From Chloroflexota bacterium (GTDB lineage: Bacteria > Chloroflexota > Anaerolineae > Anaerolineales > JACQED01): a stretch of DNA of 5,782 nucleotides. The first letter of the stretch is position 1; each line of letters begins with the position of its first letter. The position numbers and the translations under genes are program-made. Where the stretch lies: assembly GCA_016200785.1 (NCBI GenBank), contig JACQED010000189.1, forward strand, positions 1 through 5,782, written 5' to 3'. This document shows positions 4,536-5,782 of this stretch, piece after piece. Below the pieces are notes generated by a model that worked only from the letters and a program-made list of their open reading frames with translations, did not search any database and was not told the DNA's origin.

Positions 4536-5782
4536 TCAATCGCCACTGGCAGGAACATGAGCCAGTTGCGGTTGGCGCAGTCCCGTACCGGGATGCGGCT
4601 TGTCCTCGCGCCGGATGGAGGGCTTGAATCGCTTGAGCAACAGGGTGTTCAGCGTCACCGTCACCGAACTGATTGCCATCAGCAGGCCGGCCAACTCCGG
4701 GCTGATGATTAGCGAAACGAACGGGTAGAACAGTCCCGCGCCGAGGGGGATGCCGAGCGTATTGTAGACGAACGCCCAGAACAGATTCTCCTTGACCTTG
4801 CGCATCGTGGCCTTGGCAGTTTCGAGCGCCACCACCACGTCGCGGATGTCATCTTTGATCAGAATCACGTCGCCGGTTTCTTTCGCCACGTCGGTGCCGG
4901 AGCCGATCGCCATCCCCACGTCGGCCCGCGCCAGCGCCGGGGCGTCGTTCACCCCATCGCCGACCATGGCCACTTTCTTGCCGAGGGCTTGAAGTTTCTT
5001 GACCTCCTCGGCCTTGTCCTGCGGCAGGACTTCCGCGAGAACGCGATCAATGCCGACCTGTCGAGCGATGGCCTCTGCGGTGCGCCGATTGTCGCCGGTG
5101 ATCATCGCCACTTCCAGGCCCAACGTGGGCAGGCGGTGGATGGCTTCCGCCGAGTGTTCCTTGAGCGTGTCGGCGACGGCAATCAACCCGGCGGCTTGAC
5201 CATCGGCGGCGACGAACATCACTGTCTTGCCCTCGCCTTCCAACTTCTCGGCCTGCGGCATCAACCCGGCGAAGTCCACCTCGTGTTCCCGCATCAGTTT
5301 GCGGTTGCCGAGCAGGACGGCCCGGCCTTCGACCTTCGCCTCGACGCCGTGACCGGGGATGGAGTTGAACGACTCCGGTTCCGTCACTGTCAGCCCGCGC
5401 GCCGCCGCGCCTTTGACAATGGCTTCGCCCAGCGGATGCTCGCTGTTCTTCTCCGCGATGGCCGCCAGCCGCAGCACTTCGTTGGGAGTTTGGTTTTTGA
5501 AGTTGGGATTTTCCGTCACGTCCGTGACGGACGGCTCGCCTTTGGTCAGCGTGCCCGTTTTGTCGAACACAATCGTCTGCAACTTGCTGGCGTTCTCAAT
5601 GGCTTCGGCGGCCTTGAACAGCACGCCGTGTTCGGCGGCCTTGCCCGTCCCGGCCATGATCGCGCTGGGCGTCGCCAGCCCCACGGCACACGGGCAGGAG
5701 ATGACCAGCACTGTGACCGAGAGCAGCAGCGAGAAGCCGAACACGCCGATCGCGCCCAACTTGTACGGCGAGAGGATGAAGG
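4536..5782 (-). CDS. copA: Cu+-transporting P1B-type ATPase, C-terminal part (5' end off the window)
   Basis: P1B-1 ATPases pump Cu(I) out of the cytoplasm using ATP. The visible part starts in the helix before the metal site and runs to the C-terminus. Motifs in order: CPC in SCPCAVGLATP (about 5696-5688), the phosphorylation motif DKTGTLTKG (Asp codon 5564-5562), SEHPLGEA (HP at 5438-5433) typical of P1B enzymes, MITGDN (5105-5088) and MVGDGVNDAPAL (from 4964). Then come YN in helix 7 (4766-4761) and MAISSVTVTLN in helix 8 (4679-4647), matching the Cu(I) pattern M-SS-N. A polar 30-residue tail follows. The N-terminal metal-binding domain and first helices lie beyond the right edge; TTG 5759 is not the start because the frame stays open with FILSPYK before it. 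The next gene begins 99 nt downstream, after the inverted repeat. The specificity call (Cu+ over Zn2+) is well supported by CPC plus the YN and M-SS motifs. Confidence 0.95.
   Translation of the reverse strand, partial: FILSPYKLGAIGVFGFSLLLSVTVLVISCPCAVGLATPSAIMAGTGKAAEHGVLFKAAEAIENASKLQTIVFDKTGTLTKGEPSVTDVTENPNFKNQTPNEVLRLAAIAEKNSEHPLGEAIVKGAAARGLTVTEPESFNSIPGHGVEAKVEGRAVLLGNRKLMREHEVDFAGLMPQAEKLEGEGKTVMFVAADGQAAGLIAVADTLKEHSAEAIHRLPTLGLEVAMITGDNRRTAEAIARQVGIDRVLAEVLPQDKAEEVKKLQALGKKVAMVGDGVNDAPALARADVGMAIGSGTDVAKETGDVILIKDDIRDVVVALETAKATMRKVKENLFWAFVYNTLGIPLGAGLFYPFVSLIISPELAGLLMAISSVTVTLNTLLLKRFKPSIRREDKPHPGTGLRQPQLAHVPASGD

Noticed and set aside
4401..4712. Plus-strand 103-residue frame containing TAEHAEIAERF
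   Set aside because: This peptide is a translation of the inverted repeat at 4451-4519, a known type of false gene call. The rest is antisense to copA.

Overview
The window is GC-rich bacterial DNA, fully packed, with every supported gene on the minus strand, so it reads from the right edge to the left. The organism is most likely a member of Chloroflexota (Anaerolineae-like) or a similar environmental lineage. The basis is the divergent Lgt, the membrane sensor N-terminus, the HD-GYP sequence style, and short dispersed palindromes and heptamer repeats between genes that I associate with such genomes. This placement is an inference and was not searched. The sequence has the look of a metagenome contig.

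Layout in transcription order. (1) 5782-4536: C-terminal part of a Cu+-type P1B ATPase (CopA-like), cut by the right edge. (2) An inverted repeat at 4519-4451. (3) 4436-4212: 74-residue two-helix membrane protein. (4) 4190-3360: FTR1-family iron permease with two REGLE motifs. (5) 3367-3167: 66-residue two-helix membrane protein overlapping FTR1 by 8 nt. (6) 3170-2157: McrB/MoxR-like AAA+ protein with degraded Walker motifs, overlapping gene 5 through ATGA. (7) 2134-1931: 67-residue two-helix protein with a methionine-rich loop. (8) 1914-1741: YHS-domain mini-protein ending in HHGHH. (9) A heptamer repeat and a 17-bp-stem palindrome at 1733-1641. (10) 1638-841: prolipoprotein diacylglyceryl transferase (Lgt) with several substituted active-site positions. 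(11) 837-673: 54-residue single-helix protein. (12) From 633 to the left edge: the N-terminal membrane domain of a sensor protein, joined out of frame to the end of an HD-GYP phosphodiesterase domain.

Genes 3 to 8 are spaced or overlapped like one operon, and CopA probably leads it. The common theme is transition metals: Cu(I) efflux (CopA), Fe uptake (FTR1), a Cys/His metal-binding YHS peptide, and a Met-rich membrane hairpin. Copper and iron genes often sit together because FTR1-type uptake can depend on a multicopper ferroxidase. No ferroxidase is visible here. The FTR1, 66-residue protein and AAA+ trio, locked together by overlapping start and stop codons, is the part that looks least described.

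No tRNA, rRNA, CRISPR array, transposase or convincing promoter was seen. No stretch over 300 bases lacks a gene.
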